NCBI RefSeq assembly: GCF_000003815.2
Contig: NC_049988.1
Span: 15,824,232-15,888,231 of the forward strand
Direction of reading: 5' to 3'
Source of the DNA: Branchiostoma floridae
Taxonomy: Eukaryota; Chordata; Leptocardii; Amphioxiformes; Branchiostomatidae
Length of the DNA stretch: 64,000 nt
The first letter of the stretch is position 1. Every line of letters begins with the position of its first letter. The notes under the pieces were generated by a model. It did no database searches and had not been told where the DNA came from. It saw nothing but the letters and a program-made list of their open reading frames with translations. The position numbers and the translations under genes were made by a program. Below, piece by piece: positions 29,501 to 44,500 of the stretch.

Positions 29501-32500
29501 TTAGGTTGAAAACTTGCGCCTCACTACATGTACATGTATATTCAATCCGTGAAAAGGTGCGTAGCAAGGTACAAGTTTCCCCATGACACTGTTTTCAGTC
29601 ATGCTTATGTTCTAGGTCAATAGTACTTTTTCTTATATCAAAGAGGTTGACCATGAGTTCTGTAGCTTCGGCTTTCTTGTTTCTGGACTTATCCAAACAT
29701 ATATGACTAGTGGTTGGAAACCTCCTCTCAACAATTTTGGGCAATTCAAGGGTACTTATTAAGACATTCTCTTTTTCACGTCATTTTTCCTTTAAAAGTT
29801 GCTGCTGCATGGGCTCAAAACAGCTCTTTTTCTTACATCAAATCTTATGATTATTGTCTGTCCAGTCTGTGATTGTTCCTTTTCCATATAGATCGTTGTC
29901 CCTATTATTCTGGCTGGGTTGTACTGCATGTGTGACCCAAATATCGACAAAGAAAGACCCCCTTCTACACTCCAGCGATCCCAACACATCAGGCTAGATT
30001 ATTCCTTGTCTCCCTACATCGACCTCTGACCTGACAATTATGATTTGATGACCGATCAATAGAGAGAGGATGGTTTGAAGGAATCTAACATGGATGACCA
30101 TTACCTGAGAAATGCTGATCACCATGATCAAAGAAATGCTTCATCATTTCTGTCAATTATTTAAAAACGATCCAATAGTTGGGGAAGTCAGAGACAAAAA
30201 GGGTGTGATTAAACAATGATTTTCATTAAGATCCAGGCAGGTCTATCTAGTTTAGAGTGTCTGACATAATCTTTTCCTTGAATGTAAATTTGACACTCTA
30301 CACTGCCTTTCTCGTCAACTTTACGAGACAATAAAAGGAAAGGCAGATGAATGTCATTGACAAGCATACTCCAATATTGTGTAAGCACAATATCACACTG
30401 TCGTAAAAAAGAGACAGTATTCTATAAGTTCCATATTAGGAGACAAATTCTTAACCTATTGTACCTAGTAGACTTAGAAAGGCGATATCAAAAATTCTTC
30501 TTATTCATTGGACACAGCACTTTGAGGTTTAGCACTGCATTCACCAAGATTTAAAGCAGTTCCCAACATTACAATGTTTGACAAATTCTTCCATAAAACT
30601 GCAAAATTGCTGCACTTTACAGCTTCCCTCAACGACATAACATCCCTTCACAGTCATTTATGGGGCTAAGTTGTCAGGCATGTTCGCACATTCAGTGTGT
30701 CCGATCCAATTTCTTGGAACTTTCACTCGCTGTATGATTCAAACCGTGGCATTGCAAATGGAATTTTATGGCCGGACAGATCTGAAGTAAATTGGATTTG
30801 GCCCCCCCAGTGACAAGAGTAGTGCGGATCATTACCCAAATGCTTGAATTATGTATAAAAAGTCCTGAATCAGTGATTTTTATATAAACAAATCATTTTA
30901 TATGAGAGGAACGTGATTCCGAAATTAGACATTCAAATTGACAAGTAATATGAACTGCATAAAATATAATATATAATGGAAAAAAAATTCAACTACAATC
31001 CTGGAAGAATTACACAGAAAAAATTGCTAATTTTTTTAAAGATCTTTTAGGTCATCTATCATCGGTAATTTTTCACCTTTTTGTCAACTCTCCAAACCCA
31101 CTTTCTCCAACACATTTTCTTTCTAGCCTCGGTACCATCCTCCGTAGCGACCGCTGGTTCAATCCTTTTGCTGGCTAACCACTGTGGTTAGCAAGTGAAG
31201 GGATTGAACCTGGGTGGTCACTATGGAAGACGGTACTCAGGCTATTGTCTTGCAATTAAATTGTACCTTCACAAGACTCTCACACACATACACACACAAA
31301 CACAACACAACACACACACACACACACATACACATACACGCACACACACACACATACACACAAACAACCCGTAAGTACATGTACATGTTAAAATAAGATG
31401 TGACTGGACTTACATGTCCTTTGAGGTGGTCGGGTGACCCTGGCCCTCTGGGAACGCCCACAACATACTCGGGCACATTGTCACCTGTGAACTCTCCAGA
31501 CGCAGTGGAGTAACCTGTGAACAACAGAGAAAAATGCCTGTTACTTATGTGAACAAATGTGCTAAACATGTGACAGAACAATTTTTACAAGGCTCTGACA
31601 AGACCTGATGATTAAAATCCATCCATCTATTCAAGGAGGTTGAAAAAATTTACCATAGCTGGTCAACCATAGTGAAGTAATATATATATTTATTTTCCAC
31701 AAAGGGTGAGACAAAAATGTCCCTAATCGGGCTTGTTGATTTTATCCATAAACTTTGGAGAGAGCAAAGTTATCCTAATGAATCTTTAAGAAAATCATAT
31801 CTCTCACACACAGTGTATGCCATATTGTGCCTCTCTGACTGTCCCCCGCTAATTTTTTCAGCAGGTTTTCAGACAATACAGCAAAGTTATTCTGATTCTA
31901 ATGAATCTCTTCTCATATCTCTTTCACACACAGCGTATGCCATATTGTGCCTCTCTGATTGCCCCTCGCTAATTTTTTCGGCAGGTTTGCGGACAATAAC
32001 CTGCACCTGCCCACATGTAGCTTCTAATGATTGTCACTCAGATGAACACATTGTCATGACCATGGACCAATTTACAACATTTTCATCACATCATCCCTAC
32101 AGGGAAACACTCATTTTTCTTGCAAACAATATTTCACCACTGGGGTTAGAAAAGCTTGTATCACCACAAAGTCCTTTTGTACTGAAATGTGATTGAAAGA
32201 ACCCTAGTCCGTAGAAAAGCTTCAGTCTCTTAGGGATAGCTTCATACAAATGTTTGTGACAAAAAACGGCTTTGCAATTATTTGAGCACACAATGTTCAC
32301 TTTCATCCTCGCCGTTGGGAGCGTTCAGCCCCGATTACACGAGATTATTTATAATGTGGTTCGAAATTGCTGCGGAGTAATTGAAATTTAGTGACAAGGA
32401 GGGAAGGGGACAGACGGAACGTTTCGGTCTCCAGAGGAAAATTCAGCCGGCCGAGAATGATGTCATCCGTACATTTGACAACGGGGATTTTTTTCAACAA

Positions 32501-35500
32501 TTGCTAAAAAAGGACAAAAGATGGCGATAATTGTTTGGCGCTCTCCCTGGAGGCCCTCTTCGATGTAGCTCACATCATAACTAATGCAAGGGACCACCTG
32601 GGCTACAGAACATTATTGTCTGACAAAGAAAATGTTTTTCGCCAATTATTCTGGCTACTGCGGGGCTTACAACAAAACAACAGAGAACAGTACATCCCTT
32701 GTGACAACAGTTAAGTGCATTGCTTCAATGGATGATGGAGGCACTACCACACAATATTTTTATCACAATATTTATGAAATTACTGCGTTTCTGGCCTATT
32801 TACATAATCTTATTATTGATGGATACAATTTAATGTTTCTATTGACTATCACTAATATCTAAACTAAGAACATTGTTTGCCGACTATTATCAAATTTGGT
32901 GTTTTGCAAACTTTGAAAAATGCTCTAATCTCCAGGGGCAGATTGACAGAGATTCTATTTGCCAAAAGAGTGACCTTAGGCAGACCAGGGCAGATTTGGT
33001 CACCTCCATAAAAACGATGGACCATGGGATGACTTGTTTTGGGTCATTAGTTTTTGTGGCTTCCATGTTTTTATCCACAGGCTCTTAAGTTATGTCACGG
33101 AATTAATGAATTTGTACATAAAAAATGTTCAAACGCGTCAAAGTTTGTAGGATTGAGGTTATCTTTCAAGTTATGACCGGGAATACATTATTTTTCTCAT
33201 AGGGCTATCTAGATCTACTCTAGCCTGGGTACCATACAGACAGAATAGTCGAGAATTGACTGTATATAGTGTATGATAAAAAGCGGAGAAAGAAGCTACT
33301 GCATACAATTTATAATAAACATCTGAGCGAACTACTATCAAGGTGGTACCCAGGCTAGATCTACTCCACTTTCATTCCCAAATTATTTGTTAAGTGGTGT
33401 CTTAATATGTTAACAAAATAACACAAAAGACACACAAAAAAAAGAAAAAGAAAAATTCTCATCTATCAAAAATAGAGTATGTGTTAAAGCAGTATATTGT
33501 ACAGATGTGTCAGATATGTTATAATCAGTGCACTGCTGACACTAATCCTAGGTGTCAGATCAAAGAAGATTTGGTTGTCATCGATGAGAAGGCCTAGGAT
33601 GAATCAGATAAGATCTCTGAGCCACTCNNNNNNNNNNNNNNNNNNNNNNNNNNNNNNNNNNNNNNNNNNNNNNNNNNNNNNNNNNNNNNNNNNNNNNNNN
33701 NNNNNNNNNNNNNNNNNNNNNNNNNNNNNNNNNNNNNNNNNNNNNNNNNNNNNNNNNNNNNNNNNNNNNNNNNNNNNNNNNNNNNNNNNNNNNNNNNNNN
33801 NNNNNNNNNNNNNNNNNNNNNNNNNNNNNNNNNNNNNNNNNNNNNNNNNNNNNNNNNNNNNNNNNNNNNNNNNNNNNNNNNNNNNNNNNNNNNNNNNNNN
33901 NNNNNNNNNNNNNNNNNNNNNNNNNNNNNNNNNNNNNNNNNNNNNNNNNNNNNNNNNNNNNNNNNNNNNNNNNNNNNNNNNNNNNNNNNNNNNNNNNNNN
34001 NNNNNNNNNNNNNNNNNNNNNNNNNNNNNNNNNNNNNNNNNNNNNNNNNNNNNNNNNNNNNNNNNNNNNNNNNNNNNNNNNNNNNNNNNNNNNNNNNNNN
34101 NNNNNNNNNNNNNNNNNNNNNNNNNNNNNNNNNNNNNNNNNNNNNNNNNNNNNNNNNNNNNNNNNNNNNNNNNNNNNNNNNNNNNNNNNNNNNNNNNNNN
34201 NNNNNNNNNNNNNNNNNNNNNNNNNNNNNNNNNNNNNNNNNNNNNNNNNNNNNNNNNNNNNNNNNNNNNNNNNNNNNNNNNNNNNNNNNNNNNNNNNNNN
34301 NNNNNNNNNNNNNNNNNNNNNNNNNNNNNNNNNNNNNNNNNNNNNNNNNNNNNNNNNNNNNNNNNNNNNNNNNNNNNNNNNNNNNNNNNNNNNNNNNNNN
34401 NNNNNNNNNNNNNNNNNNNNNNNNNNNNNNNNNNNNNNNNNNNNNNNNNNNNNNNNNNNNNNNNNNNNNNNNNNNNNNNNNNNNNNNNNNNNNNNNNNNN
34501 NNNNNNNNNNNNNNNNNNNNNNNNNNNNNNNNNNNNNNNNNNNNNNNNNCAGATTTTTATGAGGGCTTCCAAGGGTGTGGTCATCTTGATATCAACTCAG
34601 TCACTCGTGAACAACAAATCGACGTACATGTATTTCAACGTCACGTGGATATATGCCTTTACCTTTGTGCCAAATTTCAACTCATTCGATGAAAAAATTG
34701 AGCCTGTTATAATCCCAATGGCATCACTTTCTGAACCACCCTTGTAATATAATGTGATAAAGGACCTGGAGGTGCATTTGTCACTGTTGAACAACCTTAT
34801 CGGATTACTGCCGATTGCTTCGCCCAGTGTCAATGATGAGGTACTGATGATGAGGTTGGGAGGTTGCCACAATGTCAGGAGATCATATCATCATTTATCA
34901 AACCTCTGAGCTTTATAGCCGTCGTTGATGATAACACAGTTGTAGGCTAGAATAGTGATGAAACTATAGAAGTAATCCTTGCCCCTGCCAGTGTTTGTTT
35001 GTTTGTTTGTTTGTTTGTTTGTTTGTTCTATCAGTTGGTCAGTGGGTCCTTGGCCCATCTGTCGGTCAATTGGTCTGTCCGTCGTTTGTCCCATCGTCTG
35101 GACAGTTCGTTGGTTAATTGGTTAGTTGGTTGGTTAACAGGATAAGTTAAAAGAAGTGAATCAATTTTACAACTTCTCTTAGACTTATCTATTGGTTTTA
35201 AGGACTTTTACTGGCCTTGGTCTATGCTTATTGGTTAAAACGATCAGGATCAACAAGATTTTTTCACCATTTCACGACAAATACTCTCAACAACCTGTAC
35301 GTTGCCCATTATGAAACCTAGACCCCTGTGCCTGTTTGCGTGTCCTATGTTTATGACCCCAGAGCGGCGACAACTCCAGTCCATTAACACATGACATGCT
35401 GTGACTGATCACTGTAGATGTGGGTCACTCTCCGCATCACCGATGACCCCACAATGTCAAATGACCGGATGGCCATGTGTCATCTTTATAAGAAAATTAC

Positions 35501-38500
35501 ACTACCTTGGACATAGCCAGAATTGGGTTGTAGCATATCAATGACCAGTTATTACCAGATTTGGGTTGTAACATGGGCAGGCTTCTATAAGCAAGATTTA
35601 ATCAGGCTATTGTATACCTAACCTTTTTACATCTAACTTTATGTGCTGTTGCTATCTAATGGCTATATTGGTGTCAACGAGTTCCTCTTTATCCTTATAA
35701 TAGTTCTATAGTTCTAGAGAAAAAACCCTCTAGCAAAGGACACTTACCCGGTAGTCTAGTAAACTCTAATAGCCACTAGCACTGTTAGTGTACCACAGAA
35801 ACGGATATACAGTTATAGATGAGGGCTCACAGGCTTAATTTTGTGGATGGCCAGTGGTTTGTGATGATGCTCGGAAACCGGTAAGAAAGTCGCTACGAAT
35901 TGAAAAAATCCGTTCATAAAAGCATGGCAAATTGAGAGAAAACGTCAGAACAGTGATCAAACCGTCAAGAAATGGGCACTTGCTGTAAAACATCCCGTTC
36001 TAAAACGAGAAGCAGGTAAGAATCGGTTTTGCAGCAGCAGATGTGTCGACGTCAGCAATATTGGGATGGTCCTACCACAATCACAGGGTGGTAATTTCTC
36101 ATAGATGTCGGTGAAGAAAATTGCTTTTATGTAGGACAGCGTTCAATAATGCAGGGTAAGCAGTATATGATGGGGTGACCCCTATCAAACGGTGGTCACA
36201 GACCATGAGGGGTGTCCAGTGATATAGATTACCACCGCATCTGATAGAGGCGTAAATGGTTCTTGGAAAGAGTGCATGACTATTGGATTGAGCTCTTCTA
36301 TGACAGTACTACTGTTTACAGTACTAGTATAACATGCTTTGTTGCAAATATGCATTACAAATTTCTAGCAAAAACCTCATTCTTTTATTCCTATATGAGG
36401 TAAAGATTTTTTATCAAAACCCCATTTTCTTGTAAATTACATTTAAAACTTCAACAAAGCATTCAACCAAGCAGCAACAGTAACCAGTAAAGTTATAATT
36501 CTTGATGCAGGCAAAAAAAGGCCACAGAGTGATCTACTTTTCAGTTTCGCGAGAAACACACAAACTTGATTGCAGGTATTCAAAAGGAAAAGGACTTAAA
36601 AGAAAATGAATCTGACCCCTCTTTATGTGTCTTGATGGTATACCCCTGCGCTTCTGTCCACCTAAGACCGAGTGATCCATTGAATATGGTGACTGTCAGA
36701 AGGGCACATTTACTGTCCCGGTGGAAATCAGCTTTAGATGCTATTACCCCAGAAACATGACACAAAATGGCTGAAACTACCTGACTCAGCACTGGGGTGG
36801 TCAACTGATGGTCAAGCAATATTTCTGACACTCTGACCATACTTATTTTAAATTCAAGAAAGGCACTTTAATGGCACAACAAGTCTCTCCTTTGATATCT
36901 ACCTTGCTAGCCTGGTTGCCATCCTATTATAAGTTTACCAGTTAACTAGGACACCCAGCCTATTGACTTGCTATCTAATGATGACATGGCTTGACCATTG
37001 TTGGCAAGTATGCTAAACAATTAGCGGTCACTTTGAGGCGGGGGTCGTCTTGTGAACATGATCGCTAGACCAAGTTTGACTGTTTGACAGTAGGGTTATT
37101 AACTAGACATACAGTGACAGGCAGCCTCTCATGGGATACATCTACAGTTCCAGTGACACTGACAGGCCTGGCCTGTCTCCTACACTAGACACCATGGGAT
37201 TTATCAAAATTTGTTTTATTAATGAACTTCTAATAGCCCAAACCCAAATTGCATACAGAATTTGGTGATTACTTCGTAATACAGTACATTTGTTCCACAA
37301 ACTCTGTGAAACTCTTTGATAGTTAGTTGTTTCGCTCAATCTGTTATAGGCCCACATGCTGATACAAAATGATACATTATAATCAGTAGATTTTCAGATT
37401 TTTTTTAAATCTACACTGTACTTTCAAAAGCAGCTGCTCTTTGGAGCTTTTAATATTTCATAGCAGAGTGGATTCCAATTTGAAATTATAGGATAATTGA
37501 TACCTAAGTATTAAAATGTTGATATATCTCATGTGTAAACTAATAGAGAACACCAAAGTCTTTTGGAATCGCATCATCTATGTATAGATCACTTTTCAGC
37601 AAAATGATATGTTTTAGTCATATCAGTCGCTCTTTTTCTTTGAAACACCTGCTCAAAAGAAAATCCCAGATCCGTTGTGTGTCATGGCCTTAAAAGGTGT
37701 AAAACGTAATTTGAGTCATCATCTACTGTAATACCAACCTCAAGGGACATCGTCTAGACATTGTACTTTAGTGTATCACATCAGGGAAAACTCAACACTG
37801 GTAAGAGTACATAACTCATCATTCTGTATGACAGAATAGAAAGAAATCTGAAAAAAAAAAGAAGATTGATCTAGATCCATTTTATAAAACCCAATAAACT
37901 TTTTAGCCTACAGTCATTTAAGGTTTTCTATCCTTCCTACAACAACTGGAAAATATGAAGCCTATACTTGTAAACCAATGTGATAAAGGTTTAGGAAAAC
38001 TTCATTTAGAAATTGAAAAGACGAGATTGATCTAAATTGTTTTTTACAACATCTGATTAATGGCATTAGTCATCAGCTATCAAATCTTTTCCTGGTTGCA
38101 AGTTACAGCTAATGTAGAAGGTATTCTAACAACAGCGTTCATCAACGTACTCGTAAAGTAATGATTAAGCCGAGAAACAATAAATATTTTACAGCATTGC
38201 ATGGCGACAGAGGCGACAAAATGAGACAATAACTCTTCAAACTTATTTGATTACTATGTGCCACAAAAATGGTTGGGGTTTAGAAATTTCTGTAAATAGT
38301 GCTTCTGGACTCTAGAAATAAGTGCAGCGATAAACCACTAATAGAGATATTGAAATAAGAAATCAGACAAAGACCAACTTTGCTCTCAAGTAAGGCCTAC
38401 GTCACATTTTCAAACCGGGGCCCAACCGGGCAGCTTTTGGAGATGATAAGTATTATATAAACTACATGTACACAATATGTAAAGAGACTAGTCGTGGGCA

Positions 38501-41500
38501 TTATCTGTGTACATCATTACGTATACATTTCGATTATTCGTTTTAACAAACAGCCTGGCCGGGCCACGATTTGGAAATAGAACGTTAGCCTAAAGAAGGA
38601 ATGGCCCCCAGCAGGCCATCTTCAAACAGTTCCTGTCCAGATGAGCCTCTCCAGCCGTAGACATGCAGTCTCCAGTAGGATTTACTGTCATCAGATATGA
38701 TCATCTCCGTCGTAAAGCTACCCTATAACGGCCTGATGAACTGGGATTTACCCCCAAACATGCAAAAATCTGTCAGAACTAAAAGAGAGGTTTGTCATTG
38801 TACCATACCATCGTTCTCACAATTTTTTAACGATATAAAAATCTAGTGTGAAAAGGTGAAATTATTCATTGTAAAGCAACAGCCTGATGATAAACTGGCA
38901 TTTACCCCTTAACATGCACAGATTTGTCTGAACGGAAAGAAGGGTTCATCGTTGTACCCTATTTCAAACATGTTATCTAGATTTACTATGGACAGATGCA
39001 ATTAGATGTCATCAACTCTGTCGTAAAACTAAAGCATAGCAGGCTGACGAACTGGGACCTACCCTTAAACCTGAACAGATTTGCAAGTTGTCGTGAACAA
39101 ATCATTCTGTTCATTGTAACATCTTCATAAAGGATATCATCCAAATATCAAAACATTGTTGGGCCTCTTGGAACAATTGATTTAAAAAAAAACAGTCATA
39201 TTTGTACCACTGTGTCATTTGCTAACAAGCCCATACAGGAAGTCCTAAAAATTGGTAACTCACTTTGGCAGAAATCTAGTTAATTGCAGCATATACAATT
39301 TCAATATTACCAGTTTTATGTTCTATATCGGAAGGCAATTATCATACTTTCTGACAGAAGGAATTCAGGGAATGCGTCCTGTACTACTCCAACCTTGCGG
39401 ACCCTTATTTTGATGGACTGCCAGATTCCACAGACAGTGTAAGTCATGATCAGACTGGCACCTGGGTAAATGGCACAGTCCCCAGTGGGACTGGGTAAAG
39501 CAGAGGTCCGCAGGTATCATTATGTAGTTTTTGCTGGCTTCCTTAATTTCTTCCACCTCAGAAAAGTCCTGAGCAGATGTGGGATCTAAGCATTATTCAT
39601 GCAGAAAGTTTGTCGATGCTTGCATACTTCAGAATGTGGTTCTTAGAATAGAAATATTACACCTTTTTCACCTGGGTAAATCGCACGGTCCCCACTGGGA
39701 CTGGGTAAAGCAGAGGTCCGCAGGGATTACATTTCACCTGCTTCCTGCATGACATCACCTGTGAGATGGGTGGGCTTTGGGCTTAACTTGCTCAAACGAT
39801 TCCGACAAGTATCACACTTGTAATTCATTTGTTTTAGAAACAGCCTAGATTTTGCAAATTCATTTGATTGAAAGAAGTCTAACATTAATAGAAATACAGC
39901 TAATGACAATGTACTAAATAAAATAGACACACTGCAATAAAATATGACATCATCTAAGAGATGTATTGGCTTTGGGCTAAACTTGCTCAAACGATTCCGA
40001 CAAGTATCACACTTGTAATTTATTTGTATCAGTAACAGGTTTACATTTGACGAATAAAAAAAAGTTGGCCATTCATAGCAAAAAGTCTGAAAAGACTGTG
40101 TTCAATATTATTGTTTTAAGAAATGTCTTCTACAATGAAAATCACAGAGTTGAACAAATAGAAACATGTATTATTGTGCAAGTGACCATAAAAAGGTCAG
40201 GTTTTTAACAAGAGGTCTAAACAGCCCTTGGCTAAATACTGAATATATACATCAAACTGGAAAAGTCAGAGTGACGGAAAGGCCCCCAGAGAGAATCTGA
40301 GTGAAAGTCAACCAGAAATTCAAATATTGACCATTCAATGTTTGCAGAAGAGATTATACAACAGATTAATTCTCGTATAATCCCAAAGGTAAACACATTT
40401 GTATGCTGTGCAGCATTTTCTCTACAGGTTTTTGTAGCGGTAAAAGTAAATATGAGGAGCAGTCCAGGAGACAATACTAGTGCATGTAAAATCTGATAGG
40501 TAGACAAAGATGACTTGGATTTTTTTTGTTCCTGTAGACAAAATTGGAGTTTGTAAGTGGAATATCATACGATAATCAAGCTACAAAGCTGGAGTGTTAT
40601 CTTGAAGGCTGGCCGTACAGTCTTCTGGATGCTGACATGAGATATTAGATTTGCTCCCCAAAGGTACTGTGACTAATAGACTTACCCTCACAAACAGAAC
40701 AGCTATGTTTAATACAGATATAGCTGAGTAGTAAAAAATTTAGCTACTTTGTGACAAAAAATATTGTCCTATACTCTTATCCGTTCAGTCAAAGTCTTGA
40801 TGAAAATCATAGATCCCAAAAAAATTTTAGATTTGAAATGTTACAACAACTTAAGCTCCTTAATACAGATACAGATGCAGCATTTCATCTTCACTATGTG
40901 ATGATCGCAAAGGCTAAGCTGATCAACAACACCTTTTCCAATTCTAAACTGAGAGGGTAGCTACTGTTGAGGCAAAGAGAAAGGTGAGAAAAGCCCATCA
41001 TCAAAGGATGCTGAACCGGTAGACTCTCCATTCTCCAAAAGGAGTGGCTGTCTATTATATTACATCATCACTTGGTGGATAAAATCTAGGTCAGGAAGCT
41101 TTCCACATAGACCCCTCACCTGTCAGGTAACACAAAACTGTACAAGATGGAAGAGCTGTACACTCATTATCATTTCTCCCTAGAGGGGTGAATCCATTTC
41201 ATCCCCTGGTCAGTAATGGGCAGCTGGGGGGTGAATCATTACCGACCAGGGGTGTTCCATCAGAAGGAGATAAGATTACAGGGGTGACACTTGATATACC
41301 CAGGGGAGGGGCATGATGTAATGTTTCGAGGTTGTAGTGTTAGTCTTTAGAGATGAAGCTAGTCACTTTAAATTAAGGGGAAAAGGTAGAAAATCTTTTA
41401 GTCACTTTTTAAGTCAAATATCTCAGTCTATGATGTACAAGGATATGACTGATGAAGATAGCATTGTCATAGATTGAAATATGACTGTCCTCTACTGTAT

Positions 41501-44500
41501 ATCCAATGATATAGCAAAGTATGAGACTTCCAACCATACAGCATCACTAAAATCCTAAAAGTAACCCTTGAAACTTAAAGTAAACAGGGTTACATGGAAG
41601 TAGAAAGATGACGAAAAGGAAAGAGGGAAAATCAGCAAAAGAAGATGACAACGAAATGACAGTAGAGACACTTGTTAATGGTATTTTCAAACATTGTCCG
41701 TTTCAATTCGGAAACTATCCTTCCAACTTCAAACAGTATAAAATGGCTTTCAAGTACACAAATGTAAAATAAATGGATGGGGGTTACAGGGAAAATCTAA
41801 AGAGGAAGAGGAAAGAAGATGACAGGAAGACACTTGATACATGTACCCTGAGGGAGGGGATGTGATATAATAGATGAGGGTATAGGTTATTAGGGATGGA
41901 CCAGAGAGGATAGGGGTTGGATGGATGTGTGAAAATGGGAGGAAAATCTGTACCATGGGGATAACAAAAAAATAATTATTACCTTCAAATGAGAGAAAAA
42001 TATAGAATATTTGACTATTTTCATCTCTTCCTATTTCTGAATATCTTAAAGACAATTTTACAATTATGTTCTGATGTTGAACGAAATGTCCTCACAAGTG
42101 AACTTTGGTTGACTTCTGTAAAAATCACGACACGGAATCACTTTTTTATGACTCCGGCCCATTTCCAAGGTTATAAATGTTTAAAATCAAATCATTCTGC
42201 ATGAATGCACAAAACACTAAACTGTGCTGACCCAGTTCAGTGTCTATCACACCCTCGGTTCATTGTCTATGATCCTAAAAAGGCAAAATAAATCATATCT
42301 TGACCATGTCATTGAAATTGAAATTTCTAACAAAATGTTTTGAACTGGAAGAGCAAACCCAAAAATCAGATTGTCTTTAAGATTTGTCTTTTCATTGACA
42401 GAATTTGATGTCTTGTTAGGTACAATATCTTTTACAGCCAAAAACAATTACACTACAGATTATTGTAATGATTTCATCAAGTGTTATGTTCGTCCGTCAG
42501 TCAACAACATTGCTTCTGTTAGCAATGTCGTCCACCATTCACGATTCATTCGTCCATCAGCGTAGTTAAGTCAAGTAAATCCATCCTACGATTCAAATCT
42601 TGACTTCCGTGTCCTTTTCATTATAGCTCGAACATCACGAAAAATGAAATTACAGCCTAAACAGAGCCAGTCAATCGATACGCCTTACTGTACTTAGGCA
42701 GCGACCAAAGTAATTTCTAACACAAACACAGCATCACTCTCTCAGTACAGTAATCAAATCTGCCTCTTTAACCCAATCGCTCACGTGAAATAGGGTCTGC
42801 CTTAGCTCTATAGTAGGATCAATAGCACATTTAACCCTTCTACTTTCCTCTCGGAAACTAAAAGGAATCAATACATTTATCCTGGGCTACACCTAAAAAC
42901 CCTGGTGTGAACTTCATCACATTATTGGTTTGGAAGGAGGAACGCCTCACCCTAAAGCCACATGATTCGAAGCAATTATTTTGCTATCACCCTGGTGCTA
43001 TGGTAGGATACATGAAAGGACAAGCTAGCTCAACATGTATTCAATACTTTGCATCTCAGATAAATAGTAAAAATTCCTAGCTTTGGCAAAAGTTTCATTT
43101 TCATTCATTTTTGGCAAAATCTCAGTTTTATTGATTTGGTCTGGGAAATGTATTTTACTTAAAAATTCAATTATTGCCTCACCAAATCACCAAAATTTAG
43201 GTTTATCAAATTTCATTTTCTTATAAAAGTTACATGTTCATGTAACTGTTTTAAGAAAACAAAGTGATATGCTGATACATGTACTTAATTCTAGGTCAGG
43301 TATTATTGGCACTGACCCTTTCTAAGACTCTGTATTTGTTCAGGGGCACAGTTTGTTACAGACAAGGTCTTTACACCAATCTATAACACCACAAGAAGGC
43401 TATACCAGATTATACATGACCTTGACATGCCAGGGTTCTGTGTGACCTTCAAAGTTCAGAAGAACCATAAGCACACCGCATGCCATGTTTTGTCTGCTCT
43501 ATCTCAAGAATTCCAGAACTGGCTTGAACACAGGAAACACATAAAGAGAAAAAAATGTCTGAAATCAGAGAAAGGAAATAGCAGGAGCACAAGTCTCAGG
43601 TGACCACAAAAACACACCTCATCTAAAACCAGGAAAAGACTGACGTTTCTTTGTCATTCCGCCCTCTCACACATTAGACCTGCATTCTCTAAAGGATGTC
43701 ATCCATAAAATTAAGTTTGCACAGCCAAATAATACACTACAACGGGGAAGGGAAATGACTGTCTTTACTACATGTTTTCCAGCTTCAACCTCAGACAGCA
43801 AACAGTAACGGTTATAATCCACAACCCACGCACCTTACACGTACAGTATATGGAGGAATTCCCAAACAGTGCAAATCCTCCCCCTCTGTGTTTTCCTGCT
43901 GAGTTTGTCTCATCATACCTCTCAAGTTACACACCTGCATGATTCAGCTTCCTGGTCTAGCTTCTTTTGTCTGGAATTTTTGTGGTTTAAATTCAAAGAC
44001 GTACAGTTTAGAGTTTACAAACATGGTAATGTTAGTAGCTATGCCTGTTGCAGCTTGCAAAAGTTGAAAAGTTTCCACATATTTGTTTCTACTGGTAACG
44101 CATGAATGTATCAGCTAAGGTTGTGTTTACACCTTTGCTGTAATGTTCTTGGCAAAGTTTCCGCACAACAACAAAATCCAAACACCGTAAAAGTTTATCT
44201 GTGCAAATCTAACATTCATGGCTTAAAATACCAAAGAAGAGACATCTAACCACCTGGAATTTCTCATTTCAACACAGACATAATTCTTCCGGTAAATCTG
44301 CAACATCCTGGAGTAAATCAAAACTGCTTTCTAGCCTCCTTAAAATTCCTTAGGATAAAGAAAATGATACTTTGCATGGCATTTCATAAATACCTGGTAT
44401 GCCTGTCATACCAACATGTCTTATTTCTAGTTACTTGCAGTAAATTAAAGAAAGCAGCAAGTGATTAAGATGTAATATACCTAAGATTAATGTCTTAACC

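Larger units (their letters stand above)
28041..31413 (-). other. Integrin intron w5-w6 (3.4 kb)
   Basis: It holds a small diverged duplication (28090-28220 against 28240-28370), a candidate enhancer (28480-28640), a fragment like the inner arm of the METTL5 intron element (29445-29475), an inverted-repeat element (31124-31244) and a CA microsatellite (31280-31367). Confidence 0.6.

Noticed and set aside
31280-31367. CRISPR-like or functional repeat array
   Set aside because: It is a plain CA microsatellite with no spacer structure; no array exists anywhere in the window.
31717-32196. 159-codon open frame on the + strand with internal repeats
   Set aside because: The repeats are DNA-level tandem duplication at 31760-31990; the peptide resembles no family known to me.
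33497-34747. Long open frames across the second gap
   Set aside because: They consist almost entirely of N; no real coding sequence.
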